A stretch of 64,000 nt of DNA from Bacillota bacterium (GCA_023430975.1 JAEYYB010000078.1:54640-118639); one strand, 5' to 3'; shown: positions 15,105 to 24,430, numbered from the stretch's first letter. Numbers and translations are program-made. The notes: a model not told the origin generated them from the sequence alone.

Positions 15105-15644
15105 ATGAATCGAATCGTTGGAGTTAAAGCACCTGATTTTAATATGGAATGTATAGATGGTAAAGGTGAAGAATTTATAAATGTATCGTTAAGTGACTAT
15201 AAAGGAAAATGGCTGGTACTGTTCTTCTATCCACTGGATTTTACTTTTGTTTGCCCAACTGAAATAACTGCCATAAGCAGAAGAGTAGAAGAGTTTAAAA
15301 AAGCTGGTGCCCAAGTCCTTGGAGTCAGTGTAGACAGCAAATTCTCACATAAAGCTTGGATTCATGCACCTATTGAAAATGGCGGTCTTGGAAAAATTAA
15401 TTTCCCAATCGCTTCAGATATTACCAAAGAAGTATCGCAAAAATACGGTGTCCTTATAGAAGAAGCTGGAATTGCTTTAAGAGGCCTGTTTATCATCGAC
15501 CCGGATGGTGTAATAAAATATTCTGTTGTCCATGACCTAAATATAGGCAGAAGTGTAGACGAAACGCTCAGGGTTTTACAAGCACTTCAAACAGGAGGTC
15601 TCTGCCCCATTGACTGGCATCCTGGAGATAAACTTCTTGAATAA
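15105..15644 (+). CDS. Peroxiredoxin (AhpC/Prx1-type 2-Cys)
   Basis: 179 residues behind AAGGAGG. The peroxidatic Cys is in FYPLDFTFVCPTEITAISRR, and the resolving Cys in GGLCPIDWHPG near the C-terminus, which makes it a typical 2-Cys peroxiredoxin. The rest fits the family (VKAPDFNMECIDGK, VLGVSVDSKFSHKAWI, FPIASDITKEVSQKYGVL, LRGLFIIDPDGVIKY). It reduces hydrogen and alkyl peroxides using thioredoxin or AhpF-like donors; no partner reductase is adjacent. Inserted on the opposite strand inside the glycolytic cluster. Confidence 0.95.
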   Translation: MNRIVGVKAPDFNMECIDGKGEEFINVSLSDYKGKWLVLFFYPLDFTFVCPTEITAISRRVEEFKKAGAQVLGVSVDSKFSHKAWIHAPIENGGLGKINFPIASDITKEVSQKYGVLIEEAGIALRGLFIIDPDGVIKYSVVHDLNIGRSVDETLRVLQALQTGGLCPIDWHPGDKLLE

Positions 15645-15670
15645 ATCTCACCACTATCATGACTAAATTT

Positions 15671-15730
15671 AAAATTCCCCCCAAGAGTTTCTTCCTAATT
15701 ATATATAGGACTCCTGGGAGGAATTTTATT
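15671..15730 (+). terminator. Terminator after the peroxiredoxin gene
   Basis: AAAATTCCCCCCAAGAGT (15671-15688) pairs with ACTCCTGGGAGGAATTTT (15710-15727), with one small mismatch. It probably serves both strands, since gpmI converges from the other side. Confidence 0.75.
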
Positions 15731-15761
15731 ATGAGCATAATAATGTTATTTTAACGATACC

Positions 15762-17297
15762 TTACTTTACAATCAAAGTGCTTCCTGTCATTTCTTTCGG
15801 TTTTTCAACTCCCATTATATCAAGCATTGTAGGAGTAAGGTCCGAAAGTCTTCCAGCCTTAAGCTTTGCATCACCTAAACCGATACCAATTAAAGGAACC
15901 TCATTTGTGGTATGTGCCGTAAATGGTCCTCCAGTATCATAGTCAACCATCTGCTCTGAATTACCATGGTCTGCAGTTATGAGAGCCACTCCGCCTTGAG
16001 CCTGTATAGCATCTACGACCTTGCCAATACATACATCAACCGCTTCAATTGCAGCCTTTGCAGCCTCCATTACTCCTGTATGTCCAACCATATCAGGGTT
16101 TGCAAAATTCAATATTATTACATCATATTCCTTTGAATTAATTCTTTTTACTGCTTCTTCAGCCACCTCATATGCACTCATCTCAGGCTTCAAATCATAT
16201 GTGGCAACCTTTGGAGATGGAATAAGAGCTCTGTCCTCGCCTGGGTAAACTTTCTCAACACCGCCGTTAAAGAAGAATGTAACATGGGCATATTTTTCTG
16301 TTTCTGCAATTCTAAGCTGCTTGTAACCAAGGGTGCTTATGTATTCACCAAAGGTATTTGCAAGTGACTCAGGCTTAAACGCTACAACAGCATTTTCTAT
16401 TGTTTTGTCATACTGCGTCATGCAGACGAAGAATACGGGAAAATATCCTTTTTCCCTTTGGAAACCATTAAAATCAACATCAGTAAAGGTTCTTGTAATT
16501 TCTCTTGCCCTGTCAGGCCTGAAATTGAAGAATATAACAGAGTCATTCTTTTCTATAAGGGCAACAGGTTTATCACCTTCTAAAATAGCAGTAGGCTTTA
16601 CGAATTCATCAAACTCACTTTTATCATAAGATGTTTGTACAGCCTCACCGGCACTTGATGCCGTAAGTCCTTTTCCGGAAGTCATAACATCATATGCCAT
16701 TTGTACTCTATCCCATCTGTTATCTCTGTCCATAGCATAATAACGGCCCATAACAGTTGCTATCTTACCTGTACCAATCTCTTTTAACTTTGCTTCCAAT
16801 TCTTCCACAAAGGCCTTTGAGCTGTCAGGCGGTACATCTCTGCCATCAAAGAAGCAGTGAACATACACATCTTTGAGTCCCTGTCTTTTTGCCAGCTCTA
16901 TTAAGGCATAGAGATGGGTGTTATGACTGTGAACTCCGCCATCTGACAAGAGACCGAACAAATGGAGCTTTGTGTTGTTCTTTTTACAGTTTTCTATCGC
17001 ATCGAGAAATTCCTTTTTGTCATAAAAGTCTCCATCTTCAATAGACTTGGTGATCCTTGTAAGTTCCTGATATACAATTCTTCCGGCACCTATATTGGTG
17101 TGTCCAACCTCGGAATTTCCCATCTGTCCTGTAGGAAGTCCAACATCCATACCGCTGCACTTTATTGTGGTATTGGTATACTCCTTCAGGTATCTGTCAA
17201 TATTGGGCTTATTTGCAGCTTTTATTGCATTTCCATCTTCCCTTGGATTTATGCCGAAGCCGTCCAATATAATTAACGCAACCAACTTATCCTTCAT
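15762..17297 (-). CDS. gpmI: 2,3-bisphosphoglycerate-independent phosphoglycerate mutase
   Basis: 511 residues, alkaline phosphatase superfamily. The N-terminal metal site LIILDGFGINPREDGNA, the phosphoserine nucleophile in GQMGNSEVGHTNIGAGR, FFDGRDVPPDS, GRYYAMDRDNRWDR, and the C-terminal metal ligands in NFANPDMVGHTG, ITADHGNSEQM and AHTTNEVPLI are all present. It interconverts 3- and 2-phosphoglycerate using Mn2+, without bisphosphoglycerate. RBS GGAGTG. A terminator lies between tpiA and this gene, so it may have its own promoter or depend on read-through. Confidence 0.97.
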   Translation of the reverse strand: MKDKLVALIILDGFGINPREDGNAIKAANKPNIDRYLKEYTNTTIKCSGMDVGLPTGQMGNSEVGHTNIGAGRIVYQELTRITKSIEDGDFYDKKEFLDAIENCKKNNTKLHLFGLLSDGGVHSHNTHLYALIELAKRQGLKDVYVHCFFDGRDVPPDSSKAFVEELEAKLKEIGTGKIATVMGRYYAMDRDNRWDRVQMAYDVMTSGKGLTASSAGEAVQTSYDKSEFDEFVKPTAILEGDKPVALIEKNDSVIFFNFRPDRAREITRTFTDVDFNGFQREKGYFPVFFVCMTQYDKTIENAVVAFKPESLANTFGEYISTLGYKQLRIAETEKYAHVTFFFNGGVEKVYPGEDRALIPSPKVATYDLKPEMSAYEVAEEAVKRINSKEYDVIILNFANPDMVGHTGVMEAAKAAIEAVDVCIGKVVDAIQAQGGVALITADHGNSEQMVDYDTGGPFTAHTTNEVPLIGIGLGDAKLKAGRLSDLTPTMLDIMGVEKPKEMTGSTLIVK

Positions 17298-17340
17298 TTA
17301 TAACACTCCATTCATAATTTACAGTAAACTATTATATAAT

Positions 17341-17381
17341 AAAAACAACCCTCTATGATTATAAAGAAGAAGGTTGTTTTA
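17341..17381 (-). terminator. Terminator between tpiA and gpmI
   Basis: On the minus strand AAACAACC pairs with GGTTGTTT, followed by TTATTAT. It would trim gap-pgk-tpiA transcripts before gpmI. Confidence 0.65.
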
Positions 17382-17392
17382 TTCTTTATAAA

Positions 17393-18148
17393 TTAACCGT
17401 TATACTTAACAATCTTTTCGAAATCATCAAGCTTAAGGCTTGCTCCACCTACAAGACCGCCGTCAATGTTAGGCATGTTGAAAAGATCATGTGCACTTGC
17501 AGCGGTAACACTTCCGCCGTAAAGAACACGTGTAGCATCTGCAACTTCGCTGCCATATACTTCTTTAACACATTCTCTTATAATAGCACAAACTTCTTCA
17601 GCTTGTTCATTTGTTGCAGTTTTACCAGTTCCGATAGCCCAGATAGGCTCATAAGCTATAACAGTCTTTTTAACCTGATCTGCTGAAAGACCTAAAAGTG
17701 CTATTTTAACCTGGAATCTAACGAGGTCTGCTGTAACTCCCTGCTCTCTCTGAGCCAAGGATTCTCCGCAGCAAACTATTGGAGTCAAGCCATATTTGAA
17801 TGCTGAATGTACTTTTTTATTAACTGTTTCATCAGTTTCAGCAAAGTATTGTCTTCTTTCTGAGTGACCGATTATAACATATTCAATTCCCATTTCTGCA
17901 AGCATTTGGCCTGATACTTCACCTGTAAATGCACCCTTTTCTTCCCAGTGCATATTCTGAGCAGCCACTTTTATGTTTGATCCTGCTGCTGCCTTCTTAA
18001 CCTCTGACAATGCAACGAATGGAACTCCTACTACAACTTCGGAATAAGCTCCCTCAACCTTTGTCTTTAATGCCCCAACAAATTCTGCAGCTTCATTTGG
18101 AGTTTTATTCATCTTCCAGTTTCCTGCAGCCATTATTACTCTAGCCAT
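17393..18148 (-). CDS. tpiA: Triosephosphate isomerase
   Basis: 251 residues. AAGNWKMNKTP (Asn/Lys of the active site), IIGHSERRQYF (catalytic His), VIAYEPIWAIGTGKTAT (catalytic Glu and hinge loop) and the phosphate-binding LYGGSVTAAS / DGGLVGGASL are intact. It interconverts DHAP and glyceraldehyde-3-phosphate. It starts 13 bases after pgk, behind AAGGAGAG, so the two are co-transcribed. Confidence 0.98.
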   Translation of the reverse strand: MARVIMAAGNWKMNKTPNEAAEFVGALKTKVEGAYSEVVVGVPFVALSEVKKAAAGSNIKVAAQNMHWEEKGAFTGEVSGQMLAEMGIEYVIIGHSERRQYFAETDETVNKKVHSAFKYGLTPIVCCGESLAQREQGVTADLVRFQVKIALLGLSADQVKKTVIAYEPIWAIGTGKTATNEQAEEVCAIIRECVKEVYGSEVADATRVLYGGSVTAASAHDLFNMPNIDGGLVGGASLKLDDFEKIVKYNG

Positions 18149-18161
18149 TTTTCATCTCTCC

Positions 18162-19352
18162 TTATTTATCCAATAATACATCTATTCCAGGCAACACTTT
18201 TCCTTCTAGGAATTCCAATGAAGCTCCTCCGCCTGTAGAAATATGAGTAATCTTTTCAGCATATCCAAGCTGCTCTACTGCAGCCGCAGAGTCTCCTCCG
18301 CCTACGATAGATATAGCTCCTGACTCAGCAACAGCTTTAGCAACTTCCTTAGTACCTATTGCAAAGTTGGAGAATTCAAATACTCCCATTGGTCCATTCC
18401 ATACCACTGTTTTTGCATCTTTTAATACATTTGAGAAAAGCTCAATTGATTTTGGTCCAATATCCAGACCCATAAAATCATCAGGTATTTCTTTAGAGCA
18501 TACAAACTTTGATTCTGTATCGTTGTTGAACTCTTTTCCTACTTTGTTGTCTATAGGAAGCAAAAGTTTAACACCCTTCTTTTCTGCTTTATCCAAAAGG
18601 CTCTTTGCAAGATCCAATTTGTCCGTTTCACATATTGAAGTTCCAACACTGTTACCCTGTGCCTTTATAAATGTATATGCCATACCGCCGCCTATAATAA
18701 GTGTATCAACTTTGTCTATAAGGTTTTCGATAACCGCTATCTTATCCGAAACCTTTGCTCCACCCAAAATCGAAACAAAAGGTCTTGCAGGGTTTGAAAG
18801 TGCTTTACCCATTATATCGATTTCTTTCTGAATCAGGTATCCGCAAACAGCTGGCAGGTAATCTGCAAGTCCTGCAGTTGATGCATGTGCTCTGTGTGCT
18901 GTACCGAAAGCATCATTAACATATATTTCAGCTAATGTTGAAAGTTCTTTTGCAAATGCAGGATCATTCTTTTCTTCTTCCTTATGGAATCTTACATTTT
19001 CAAGCATAAGAACTTCGCCATCTTTTAATGCAGCAGCTTTAGCCTTTGCATCATCTCCTATAACATCAGATGCCATAATGACTGGCTTTCCTAAAAGCTC
19101 ACTGAGTCTTACAGCTGTAGGCTTCATGCTGAACTTGTCTTCAAAACCGTTCTTTGGTCTTCCAAGGTGTGATACCAGAATGGTTTTTGCACCTTTATCA
19201 ACAAGATATTTAATAGTAGGAAGTGCCCCGACTATTCTCTTGTCATCGGTTATATTCTTGTTTGCATCCAATGGAACGTTAAAATCAACCCTTACAATAA
19301 CTTTTTTACCTTTTACGTCAATATCTTCAATTGACTTCTTATTATAGCTCAT
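18162..19352 (-). CDS. pgk: Phosphoglycerate kinase
   Basis: About 396 residues from ATG 19352 (MSYNKKSIEDIDVKGKKVIVRVDFNVPLD). An in-frame ATG three codons upstream abuts AAAGG with almost no spacing, so the inner start with nine bases is preferred. The RVDFNVPLD substrate loop, LVSHLGRPK, LMLENVRFHKEEE, GGAKVSDKIAVI, VVWNGPMGVFE and the nucleotide loop SIVGGGDSAAAVEQ are intact. It makes ATP from 1,3-bisphosphoglycerate. It sits between gap and tpiA, but an intrinsic terminator lies between gap and this gene. Confidence 0.97.
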   Translation of the reverse strand: MSYNKKSIEDIDVKGKKVIVRVDFNVPLDANKNITDDKRIVGALPTIKYLVDKGAKTILVSHLGRPKNGFEDKFSMKPTAVRLSELLGKPVIMASDVIGDDAKAKAAALKDGEVLMLENVRFHKEEEKNDPAFAKELSTLAEIYVNDAFGTAHRAHASTAGLADYLPAVCGYLIQKEIDIMGKALSNPARPFVSILGGAKVSDKIAVIENLIDKVDTLIIGGGMAYTFIKAQGNSVGTSICETDKLDLAKSLLDKAEKKGVKLLLPIDNKVGKEFNNDTESKFVCSKEIPDDFMGLDIGPKSIELFSNVLKDAKTVVWNGPMGVFEFSNFAIGTKEVAKAVAESGAISIVGGGDSAAAVEQLGYAEKITHISTGGGASLEFLEGKVLPGIDVLLDK

Positions 19353-19415
19353 TTTATTCATTCCTTTCTTTAAAAATAGTAATAAAACAACAGCTCAAAT
19401 ATACATAAAATATCT

Positions 19416-19466
19416 AAAAAGCCCATCCCAAAACCACTCCCTGTTGGTCGGGTTGAAGGATGGACT
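19416..19466 (-). terminator. Terminator between gap and pgk
   Basis: On the minus strand AGTCCATCC pairs with GGATGGGCT, with a further CAACCC/GGTTTTG inner pairing, followed by TTTTTAG. Partial termination here would give more gap than pgk message. Confidence 0.75.
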
Positions 19467-19498
19467 CATTAATTAGTTATTTATTTACTTATGGATAA

Positions 19499-20506
19499 TT
19501 AAGCATCAACCTTTGACATGTGAACAATGAGGTCTACTACCTTGTTTGAATAACCCCACTCATTATCATACCATGATACGAGCTTAACGAAGTTTCCGTT
19601 TAATGCAATACCTGCTTTTGCATCGAATATTGAAGTACGTGAATCATGAATGAAGTCTGATGAAACAACTTCATCTTCAGTGTATCCGAGGATACCCTTT
19701 AATTCATTTTCTGATGCTTTCTTAACAGCAGCCTTTATATCATCATATGATGCAGCTTTTTCAAGTCTTACTGTGAGGTCAACAACTGAAACGTCAGCTG
19801 TTGGAACTCTGAATGCCATACCAGTAAGTTTTCCGTTTAATTCAGGAATAACCTTACCAACGGCTTTAGCAGCACCTGTGGATGAAGGAATGATGTTGAA
19901 ACCAGCACCACGTCCGCCTCTCCAGTCTTTGTTTGAAGGACCGTCAACAGTTTTCTGTGTAGCTGTTACAGCATGTACTGTAGTCATTAAGCCTTCAACT
20001 ATACCGAAGTTATCGTTGATAACCTTTGCTAAAGGAGCCAAGCAGTTAGTAGTACATGATGCGTTTGAAACAACGTTCATGTCTTTAGTGTACTTGTCGT
20101 TGTTAACTCCCATAACGAACATTGGAGCATCTGCTGAAGGAGCACTGATTACAACTTTCTTTGCTCCGCCTTTGAAGTGAGCTGAAGCCTTTTCAGTAGT
20201 TGTGAATACACCTGTTGATTCAACAACATAATCAGCTCCACAGCTTGACCATGCAATTTCTGCAGGATCCTTTGAAGAGAATACAGCGATTTTCTTTCCG
20301 TTTACTACTAACTTACCATTATCTTCGGAAATTTCACCTTCGAATTTTCCATGAACTGTGTCGTATCTCAACATATATTTCATGTACTCGAGATCGATGA
20401 ATGGGTCGTTAATACCAGTTACTTCCACGTTTGGATTGTTAATCGCAGCTCTGAAAACAAGACGTCCTATACGTCCAAAACCATTAATACCTATTTTTAC
20501 AGCCAT
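19499..20506 (-). CDS. gap: Glyceraldehyde-3-phosphate dehydrogenase
   Basis: 335 residues from ATG 20506 (MAVKIGINGFGRIGRLVFRA). The upstream in-frame ATG is fused to the AGGAGG site, so the ATG nine bases after it is chosen. The NAD-binding GINGFGRIG, the catalytic SNASCTTNCLAPL (Cys), the HAVTATQKTVDGPS loop, RGGRGAGFNIIPSSTGAAKAVG and SWYDNEWGYSNKV are intact. NAD-dependent step of glycolysis. No CggR-type regulator gene is adjacent. Confidence 0.98.
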   Translation of the reverse strand: MAVKIGINGFGRIGRLVFRAAINNPNVEVTGINDPFIDLEYMKYMLRYDTVHGKFEGEISEDNGKLVVNGKKIAVFSSKDPAEIAWSSCGADYVVESTGVFTTTEKASAHFKGGAKKVVISAPSADAPMFVMGVNNDKYTKDMNVVSNASCTTNCLAPLAKVINDNFGIVEGLMTTVHAVTATQKTVDGPSNKDWRGGRGAGFNIIPSSTGAAKAVGKVIPELNGKLTGMAFRVPTADVSVVDLTVRLEKAASYDDIKAAVKKASENELKGILGYTEDEVVSSDFIHDSRTSIFDAKAGIALNGNFVKLVSWYDNEWGYSNKVVDLIVHMSKVDA

Positions 20507-20938
20507 CAAAATCATCCTCCTATATGTTATTAGTTAATTTGTTATAATAGTGAAACATATTTCCATCACTATCGTGCAGCTATTATGTAGCTAAAGCACT
20601 AATCCCCACTTTATGGCTTTTTTATTTTTTGCCAATGTTATTCTATATTATTTTATTTCATTTTTCAATAGAAATTGGGCAATTTTATTAAATTTTTAAC
20701 AATCTTTTCCCACACATAAATAAATTATTAAAAATTTGTTATCCTTCCGACAATAATTTTGAAGGATATTTAGCAATTAAAGTAGAATAACAATATAATA
20801 CCCAAATTCTAATAAGTTATGAATTCTTGTTTTGCTTGTTTTCAAACTTTTGCAACCTATGCTGCTTAAGCAGTATTATGATATACTAAACATATTACTA
20901 TACATATTGATGATTTCTATTCATACGGAGGGATTTTG
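20507..20938. other. Divergent intergenic region upstream of gap and the PilZ gene
   Basis: No gene found. ATAGTGA (20547-20553) and TCACTAT (20566-20572) form an inverted repeat with a 12-base centre about 45 bases before the gap start: a candidate operator or 5' UTR stem. A palindrome TGCTTAAGCA (20861-20870) lies 70 bases before the PilZ gene. No convincing -35/-10 pair is proposed for either gene. Confidence 0.35.
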
Positions 20939-21556
20939 ATGAATATAAAAGCCGGTGAAATTGTATCCATACGCCATTGTTCAGGTACTAAGCTTTATAA
21001 AAGCATTGTACTTGATACCATTGACGATATACTTTCTGTAAAACTGTTTGAAGAAGTCGCACTTCTTAACTGTTCTCCCGGCGATCCAGTAGTTTTGGGA
21101 TGCGAACTTGATAATGAAGTTTATATGGGGAGCTGTAACCTGTTAGATATCGATAAGGATAATAATAAACTTTCTTTAAAGATAGACAATTATGAGACTA
21201 TCACCAATAAGAGGCTTTATGAGAGATTCCCTGTTTCCTTTTACGCCGATGTAAGGATTGGTGAGTCCCAGAAAAGGAATCTTGCTTTGGTTAAAAATAT
21301 AAGTATTAACGGTCTTATGATTAACACAAAGTTTGATTTCCCCTTATATCAGGAATTGAAGTTTGAGCTTCATCTTGATATCAAGCTTCATCTTAAAGCA
21401 ACCGTAATAAGGAAGTCTAAAGACACCAATAATTATGAGTATGGCCTAAAGATTATTTATACCGACGTAAACACTCCAAAGCTCTTAAAGAAGCTGATTC
21501 TTATCTTAAAGCAAGAGCAGGAAGATTTTATTAAAAAAATGAAAGAACCAAATTAA
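20939..21556 (+). CDS. PilZ-domain cyclic-di-GMP receptor (YcgR-like)
   Basis: 205 residues from ATG 20939 behind GGAGGGAT. Residues 1-88 form a YcgR-type N-terminal beta domain (AGEIVSIRHCSG, LGCELDNEVYMGSC). The PilZ domain follows, with both ligand motifs intact: RLYER (RxxxR, Arg92 and Arg96) and NISING (NxSxxG, 120-125). Proteins of this layout bind c-di-GMP and in several bacteria slow the flagellar motor or act on surface polysaccharide export. Here it stands alone; motAB and a GGDEF-EAL enzyme lie elsewhere in the window. The output is unknown. Confidence 0.9.
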   Translation: MNIKAGEIVSIRHCSGTKLYKSIVLDTIDDILSVKLFEEVALLNCSPGDPVVLGCELDNEVYMGSCNLLDIDKDNNKLSLKIDNYETITNKRLYERFPVSFYADVRIGESQKRNLALVKNISINGLMINTKFDFPLYQELKFELHLDIKLHLKATVIRKSKDTNNYEYGLKIIYTDVNTPKLLKKLILILKQEQEDFIKKMKEPN

Positions 21557-21565
21557 AGAAAAACT

Positions 21566-21598
21566 AAGCTACCCTCAAGAGTTGAAGGTAGCTTTTTA
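21566..21598 (+). terminator. Terminator after the PilZ gene
   Basis: AAGCTACC (21566-21573) pairs with GGTAGCTT (21587-21594) and is followed by a T run. Confidence 0.8.
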
Positions 21599-21634
21599 TG
21601 AATTAATTTAAATTGAAATATCATGACATTTAGC

Positions 21635-21662
21635 AATATATATTGGGCAACCAATATATATT
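21635..21662. repeat. Perfect 12-bp hairpin with GCAA tetraloop
   Basis: AATATATATTGG, loop GCAA (GNRA type), CCAATATATATT. No T run follows and no gene overlaps. It lies between the PilZ terminator and the end of a minus-strand hypothetical gene. Confidence 0.6.
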
Positions 21663-21733
21663 TGGTATAATTAATTACCAAGAATTCTACCATACTTACG
21701 GAATGCAGTCTGTGTGTAATAAATTCCTAAAAA

Positions 21734-21940
21734 TTACCATTTTTGCTTCTTGCTTTCTTCTCGTATCATACCATCAGCATCATTTTCACTAATAAAGAAG
21801 TAAATAAGATCAATAAAAGCTTTTTCATCTTTCTTACTAATCGTATAATACATTTCGGATGTATGTTTTTTTACATCTCCATGCATCTGAACCTCTATAT
21901 TCCATTCATCTTGATCCATTCCAAATCCCCAAACTTCCAT
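21734..21940 (-). CDS. Small acidic hypothetical protein
   Basis: 68 residues (MEVWGFGMDQDEWNIEVQ... MYYTISKKDEKAFIDLIYFFISENDADGMIREESKKQKW). I do not recognise a family. The first ATG has no clear ribosome binding site; the ATG at 21919 has GGGGAT five bases upstream and may be the true start (61 residues). The composition (mixed charged/hydrophobic helix, acidic) looks like a real protein, not a chance frame. It is downstream of the rib operon on the same strand. Confidence 0.5.
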   Translation of the reverse strand: MEVWGFGMDQDEWNIEVQMHGDVKKHTSEMYYTISKKDEKAFIDLIYFFISENDADGMIREESKKQKW

Positions 21941-22029
21941 AGCAAATATAATATTGTATCCTTACCATAATTATATATACCACGAAAATCTCAAAACTAA
22001 AAATCACCCTTCTATATAGCCGGCTGTCA

Positions 22030-22497
22030 TTAAATAACCTTTAACAAGTTTGCCATCTCAATAGCTGTTACAGCTGCATCATAGCCCTTGTTTCCCGCTT
22101 TTGTCCCTGCTCTTTCTATGGCCTGCTCTATGGTATCCGTTGTCAAAACTCCAAAGATTACTGGAATTCCTGTATCTAAAGATACCTTGGCAATCCCCTT
22201 TGATACTTCATTTGAAACATAATCAAAATGGGGAGTTGAGCCCCTAATTACCGCACCGAGACAGATTATAGCATCAAATCTCTTTGAATTAGCCATTTTT
22301 TGTGCTACCAACGGTATCTCAAAAGCACCGGGAACCCATGAAATCTCTATATTGTCCTCTGAGCCTCCATGTCTTACTATGCCATCAATACACCCGCCTA
22401 AAAGCTTGCTTCCTATAAAATCATTAAACCTTCCTGTTACAATACCAAACTTTAAATCCTTAGCTATTAAGTTACCTGCATTAGTTTTTATTGCCAT
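22030..22497 (-). CDS. ribH: 6,7-dimethyl-8-ribityllumazine synthase
   Basis: 155 residues. FGIVTGRFNDFI, SWVPGAFEIPLVAQKMA, CLGAVIRGSTPHFDYVSNEVSKGI and VIFGVLTTDTIEQAIERAGTKAGNKGYDAA are the family motifs, with the active-site His in the PHFDYV segment. It joins the ribityl-pyrimidine and dihydroxybutanone phosphate to give lumazine, in an icosahedral or pentameric shell. Last gene of the ribD-ribE-ribBA-ribH operon; RBS GAGGAGG. Expression is set by the FMN riboswitch upstream of ribD. Confidence 0.97.
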   Translation of the reverse strand: MAIKTNAGNLIAKDLKFGIVTGRFNDFIGSKLLGGCIDGIVRHGGSEDNIEISWVPGAFEIPLVAQKMANSKRFDAIICLGAVIRGSTPHFDYVSNEVSKGIAKVSLDTGIPVIFGVLTTDTIEQAIERAGTKAGNKGYDAAVTAIEMANLLKVI

Positions 22498-22541
22498 TAT
22501 ATATTCCTCCTCGGTAAGTTATATTTTCAACATGATTAATC

Positions 22542-23738
22542 CTAAACATCAAATAAATGTCCCATCTTTTCCTTTTTTGTTTTGAGATAGAAGCTGTTAA
22601 CTTCATTTCCTTCTATAAGTAGTGGTATCCTCTCAACCACCTCCAAACCATAGCCTTTAAGACCTACAAGCTTTTTGGGGTTATTGGTAAGAAGTTTGAT
22701 TTTTTTAACACCAAGGTCACAAAGTATTTGTGCACCTATTCCATAATCCCTTAAATCAGGAGGAAAACCCAACAAAACATTGGCCTCCACAGTATCCTTG
22801 CCCTGATCCTGAAGCTCATAAGCCCTGATCTTGTTAACAAGGCCTATTCCCCTACCTTCCTGCCTCATATATAGCAGTATTCCTCTGCCTTCTTCAGCTA
22901 TCTTCATTAATGCCGCATTAAGCTGTTCACCACAGTCACATCTTAACGAGTGAAACGCATCACCTGTCAGGCATTCGGAATGTACCCTGACCAATACAGG
23001 TTCGTCTGTTGTCACATCTCCTTTGACAAGTGCTACATGATGCTCCTTGCTTATGGAATTTTCAAAGGCTACTATTCTGAACTCACCATGTGCTGTAGGC
23101 ATTTTAGCATCAGCCGCTTTTCTTATGAGCTTTTCGTTACTTCTCCTATATTCAATTAACTGAGCTATAGTAATTATTTTCAAGCCATGATGCTTCACAT
23201 ATTCCATTAACTGCGGAACTCTTGCCATTGTGCCGTCATCATTCATTATTTCACATATAAGCCCTGCCGGATACAAACCTGCCAACCTGGCCAGATCTAC
23301 AGATGCCTCTGTATGCCCTGCACGCTTTAGTACCCCTCCATTTCTGGCAACCAGGGGAAAAACATGTCCCGGCCTTACAAAATCACCCTTTACAGCACTT
23401 AAGATTGTCAATTCCTTTACTGTTTTAGCCCTTTCAAATGCCGATATCCCAGTGGTAGATGAACTATGATCGACTGTAACGGTAAATGCGGTACCCATAT
23501 TTTCGTTGTTTTTATCAACCATAAGGTGCAAATCAAGCTCACTTGCACGGGCTTCTTCTAAAGGTACACAAATCATACCTCTGCCATATGTAGCCATAAA
23601 AGTTATACTTTGAGGTGTAACCTTTTCTGCTGCCATGACAAGATCTCCCTCGTTCTCCCGATCTTCGTCATCAACAACTACTACCATATTTCCTTTTTTA
23701 ATTTCCTCTATCGCCTCATCAATTGTATTAAACTTCAT
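22542..23738 (-). CDS. ribBA: Bifunctional DHBP synthase / GTP cyclohydrolase II
   Basis: 398 residues with two domains. The N-terminal RibB (about 1-200) has VVVDDEDRENEGDLVMAAE, GRGMICVPLE and RPGHVFPLVARNGGVLKRAGHTEA. The C-terminal RibA (about 205-398) has RVHSECLTGDAFHSLRCDCGEQL with the three zinc cysteines, and LYMRQEGRGIGLVNKIRAY with the catalytic region. RibB makes dihydroxybutanone phosphate from ribulose-5-phosphate; RibA opens GTP. Both motifs are intact, so both activities are expected. RBS GGGGAGGAAG. Confidence 0.97.
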   Translation of the reverse strand: MKFNTIDEAIEEIKKGNMVVVVDDEDRENEGDLVMAAEKVTPQSITFMATYGRGMICVPLEEARASELDLHLMVDKNNENMGTAFTVTVDHSSSTTGISAFERAKTVKELTILSAVKGDFVRPGHVFPLVARNGGVLKRAGHTEASVDLARLAGLYPAGLICEIMNDDGTMARVPQLMEYVKHHGLKIITIAQLIEYRRSNEKLIRKAADAKMPTAHGEFRIVAFENSISKEHHVALVKGDVTTDEPVLVRVHSECLTGDAFHSLRCDCGEQLNAALMKIAEEGRGILLYMRQEGRGIGLVNKIRAYELQDQGKDTVEANVLLGFPPDLRDYGIGAQILCDLGVKKIKLLTNNPKKLVGLKGYGLEVVERIPLLIEGNEVNSFYLKTKKEKMGHLFDV

Positions 23739-23776
23739 ATTACTTCCTCCCCTAAATCACGATGTGATTTTCAGCA

Positions 23777-24430
23777 TTATAAAAAACCGTTATCTCTTAG
23801 AAAATCCATGGATAACCTGCTTTTATTATCTTGATCTTTATTATTAAACAAAGTCAGCCTTTCAACATACTTTGCAATTTGATCCACCTCTATATTCACA
23901 GTATCTCCTGCTTTTTTAGCACCTAGGATAGTAACCTCACGGGTATGAGGTATCAGTGATACTTTGAATATGCCATCGTCAACATAAGCAACTGTCAGGC
24001 TTGTTCCGTCAATTGCAACCGACCCCTTTAATATAATATACTTTAGTATTTCCTCATCTGCTTTTATTGAATACCATACAGCATTATCTTCTTCTTCCTT
24101 CTCCGAAATAACACCTGTACCATCAATATGCCCGCTGACAAGGTGTCCGCCTAATCTATCCGATAGCTTAAGTGCCCTTTCCAAATTAACGAAAGACGAT
24201 ACATTCAAGTCCTTAAGGCTTGTTTTTCTGAGAGTTTCCGGCATAACATCAGCAATAAAAAATTCATTTCCCATATCTGTAACAGTAAGGCAGACTCCAT
24301 TTACAGCCATACTGTCACCAACTCTGGTTCCCTCAATAACCTTGTTGCAATTAATCATAAGTTTAATCGATTTACTTCCATACGATATGCTTTTAACTTT
24401 TCCCAGTTCCTCAACAATTCCGGTAAACAT
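23777..24430 (-). CDS. ribE: Riboflavin synthase alpha chain
   Basis: 217 residues made of two similar lumazine-binding domains: MFTGIVEELGKVKSI and GVCLTV in the first, GGHLVSGHIDGTG and GTSLTVAYVDDGIFKVSLIPHT in the second. It dismutates two lumazines into riboflavin and a pyrimidine that RibH reuses. The start codon overlaps the last 20 bases of ribD, pointing to translational coupling. Confidence 0.96.
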   Translation of the reverse strand: MFTGIVEELGKVKSISYGSKSIKLMINCNKVIEGTRVGDSMAVNGVCLTVTDMGNEFFIADVMPETLRKTSLKDLNVSSFVNLERALKLSDRLGGHLVSGHIDGTGVISEKEEEDNAVWYSIKADEEILKYIILKGSVAIDGTSLTVAYVDDGIFKVSLIPHTREVTILGAKKAGDTVNIEVDQIAKYVERLTLFNNKDQDNKSRLSMDFLRDNGFL

